A DNA stretch of 7,900 nt from Clostridiaceae bacterium (GTDB taxonomy: Bacteria > Bacillota > Clostridia > Lutisporales > Lutisporaceae), in contig JAQVFD010000085.1 in NCBI GenBank assembly GCA_028697435.1, forward strand, positions 1-7,900, given 5' to 3'. Of the stretch, positions 7,240 through 7,900 are shown in pieces (within the stretch, counting starts at the first letter, position 1; the number at the start of each line of letters is the position of its first letter). Under the pieces are notes generated by a model. It did not search any database and had not been told where the DNA came from. It saw only the letters and a program-made list of their open reading frames with translations. The position numbers and the translations under genes were made by a program.

Positions 7240-7900
7240 TTATTTCCCTGATGCAGCCGCTTTCTTAACAGCTTTTTGATGATTTGCATCAACCCTGTTG
7301 GTACCATGTGTTCTGCTGTTTAGAAAGTGTACATCAAATACGCCGTCCATACCGTTGTTTTTAATCTTGTCTAGGTTGTGTCCCCGTCCGTATCCCTGAC
7401 TTCTTTTATTCAGAATCTTATTTGCCGGCTGACTGTCAACACCTGCATGTGGCATTGCTGCCATTGAAGCAGCCAGTTTTCTCCCGTCTTCTTCAATGAT
7501 AATCGGTCTTCTGCTCCAGCTCCATTTGCCGCCCCATATATCTTTAATAATTTTTGAATCTTCAAGGGTGGCTGCCTCACAGTCTGCATGATTGCCTCCG
7601 TATGTTCTCACTATATTAAATGTTTTTCCGGTTTCTACATCCGTAACCTTCGCAGTAGTTCCGATATTGAATACCTTATTGGCTTCCTTCCACCAATCCA
7701 GCATTTCAATTTCCCCTTCTCTACTTACAGCAGCCGTGGTTCTTGAAGCCGCACTTCTGCTGCTTGTCCCCGGACTATACAGGGCTTTAGATGTCTGTTT
7801 CCCGACAATACCATCAACTGTGATGCCTTTACTTGTCTGAAACTTTCTGACCGCAGTTCTCGTCATACTCCCAAAATAACCTGTTGCGTTACCGTTAAAA
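7240..7900 (-). CDS. Peptidoglycan-binding protein with unassigned C-terminal domain, partial (5' end beyond the right edge)
   Basis: The frame is open to the window edge. The ATG at 7866 is internal, because the codons before it (FNGNATGYFGS) complete a peptidoglycan-binding repeat of the PG_binding_1 type: ATGYFGSMTRTAVRKFQ, then GITVDGIVGKQTSKALY. Visible residues number 219. A Ser/Thr/Ala-rich linker follows (about 20 residues), then a domain of about 155 residues beginning EGEIEMLDWWKEANKVF. It contains NHADCEAAT, WGGKWSWSRRPIIIEEDGR, MPHAGVDS, GYGRGHNLD and FDVHFLNSRTHG. I recognise this as similar to C-terminal parts of clostridial wall-binding proteins but cannot name an activity. The repeated His, Asp and Cys positions suggest metal or substrate binding. 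No L,D-transpeptidase SxGCxR motif is seen. A surface or spore-wall location is inferred from the binding repeat. No clear terminator follows the stop. Confidence 0.85.
   Translation of the reverse strand, partial: FNGNATGYFGSMTRTAVRKFQTSKGITVDGIVGKQTSKALYSPGTSSRSAASRTTAAVSREGEIEMLDWWKEANKVFNIGTTAKVTDVETGKTFNIVRTYGGNHADCEAATLEDSKIIKDIWGGKWSWSRRPIIIEEDGRKLAASMAAMPHAGVDSQPANKILNKRSQGYGRGHNLDKIKNNGMDGVFDVHFLNSRTHGTNRVDANHQKAVKKAAASGK

Overview
The window looks like chromosomal DNA of a Gram-positive, low-to-moderate GC anaerobe of the Clostridia. The reasons are Clostridia-type LeuRS sequence, a T-box leader controlling leuS, strong G-rich Shine-Dalgarno sites, a YtqA-type radical SAM enzyme, and an HEVKTPLN-type sensor kinase. 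All five genes lie on the minus strand. The plus-strand open frames I examined are antisense shadows of these genes.

Layout in order of transcription, from the right edge to the left. (1) 7900-7240: the C-terminal part of a peptidoglycan-binding protein whose second domain I cannot assign; its 5' end lies outside the window. (2) 7037-5577: a membrane PAS-type sensor histidine kinase with no response regulator in view. (3) 5557-4604: a YtqA/TIGR01212 radical SAM protein, 19 bp behind the kinase and probably cotranscribed with it. (4) 4600-4456: a non-coding stretch with GC-rich short tandem repeats in two opposed arms. (5) 4444-4137: promoter and Leu-specific T-box leader (specifier CUC, T-box core, terminator hairpin). 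(6) 4114-1670: leuS. (7) A hairpin terminator at 1649-1613. (8) A separate promoter and then a methyl-accepting chemotaxis protein from 1459 that runs off the left edge.

The most striking observation is in leuS. The gene is complete from its T-box to its normal C-terminus, but codon 601 is TAA where homologues have Tyr (VFR-x-Y-L). The reading frame is the same on both sides, so this is one nonsense codon and not a frameshift. It separates the catalytic and editing part, including KMSKS, from the anticodon-binding and C-terminal domains. A sequencing error, a real nonsense allele, readthrough, or a split enzyme made by reinitiation cannot be told apart from this sequence alone.

Secondary points of interest are a chemoreceptor with no ectodomain and a Cache/PDC-like segment after its signalling hairpin, a cysteine cluster in the kinase PAS domain, an unassigned His/Asp/Cys-containing domain in the wall-binding protein, and the opposed G-rich repeat arms before leuS. 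I see no CRISPR array, transposase, phage gene or multi-gene defence cassette. The genes are otherwise ordinary housekeeping and signalling genes.
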